DNA from: Bacillota bacterium
GTDB taxonomy: Bacteria; Bacillota; Clostridia; Oscillospirales; Acutalibacteraceae
Assembly: GCA_023412845.1 (NCBI GenBank)
Contig: JAEZRH010000129.1
Span: forward strand, 1 to 13,606
Reading direction: 5' to 3'
Length of the DNA: 13,606 nucleotides
Position 1 is the first letter of the stretch; each line of letters opens with the position of its first letter. Positions 13,601 to 13,606 of the stretch are shown in pieces. The notes under the pieces are model-generated. The model did not search any database and was not told the DNA's origin. It saw nothing but the letters and a program-made list of their open reading frames with translations. The translations under genes and the position numbers were made by a program.

Positions 13601-13606
13601 TAGAAC

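Overview
The window (13.6 kb, G+C-rich coding sequence with strong codon-position bias) looks like chromosomal DNA from an endospore-forming member of the Clostridia, probably a high-G+C Oscillospirales-type lineage. The reasons are AGGAGG-type ribosome binding sites, sigma-A-like promoters, compact intrinsic terminators, a lipoprotein-type solute receptor, and a SpoIIQ-like LytM protein preceded by what looks like a forespore (sigma-F/sigma-G) promoter. This taxonomic reading is inference from gene content; no RNA marker gene is present.

Layout. (1) 15-5023, + strand: a surface-polysaccharide block with a nucleotide-sugar 6-dehydrogenase (WbpA type), a strong terminator, then a tight three-gene unit: WbpB/WlbA-type 3-dehydrogenase, WbpI-type non-hydrolysing 2-epimerase and a WbuB-like GT4 glycosyltransferase. 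Together they cover steps 1, 2 and 5 of the UDP-GlcNAc to UDP-ManNAc(3NAc)A route plus a transferase; the aminotransferase (WbpE) and acetyltransferase (WbpD) are not in the window. (2) 5036-6004: a single SDR oxidoreductase gene with its own near-consensus promoter, between two terminators. (3) 6005-10846: a complete urtABCDE-type urea (or related amide) ABC importer, with a foldable upstream region and a 13-bp intercistronic hairpin after the receptor gene. No urease genes are seen. (4) 10901-11930: a membrane-anchored NodB polysaccharide deacetylase with its own promoter, ending in a terminator shared with the convergent gene. (5) 11930-12703: a small UspA-like protein on the minus strand, its promoter, and an A+T-rich spacer with repeats. 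(6) 12704-13414, minus strand: the SpoIIQ-like M23/LytM protein, best started at a TTG codon. The right edge has a bidirectional hairpin and a ribosome binding site that probably serves a + strand gene starting just outside.

The genes fall into separate transcription units: cell-surface glycan synthesis, an oxidoreductase, nitrogen uptake, wall or glycan modification, stress, and sporulation. I see no mobile element, CRISPR array, tRNA, rRNA or clearly broken gene. I did not find a convincing new multi-gene system. The least explained parts are non-coding: the foldable region before urtA, the post-urtA hairpin, a short palindrome shared by two intergenic regions, and the region upstream of spoIIQ.
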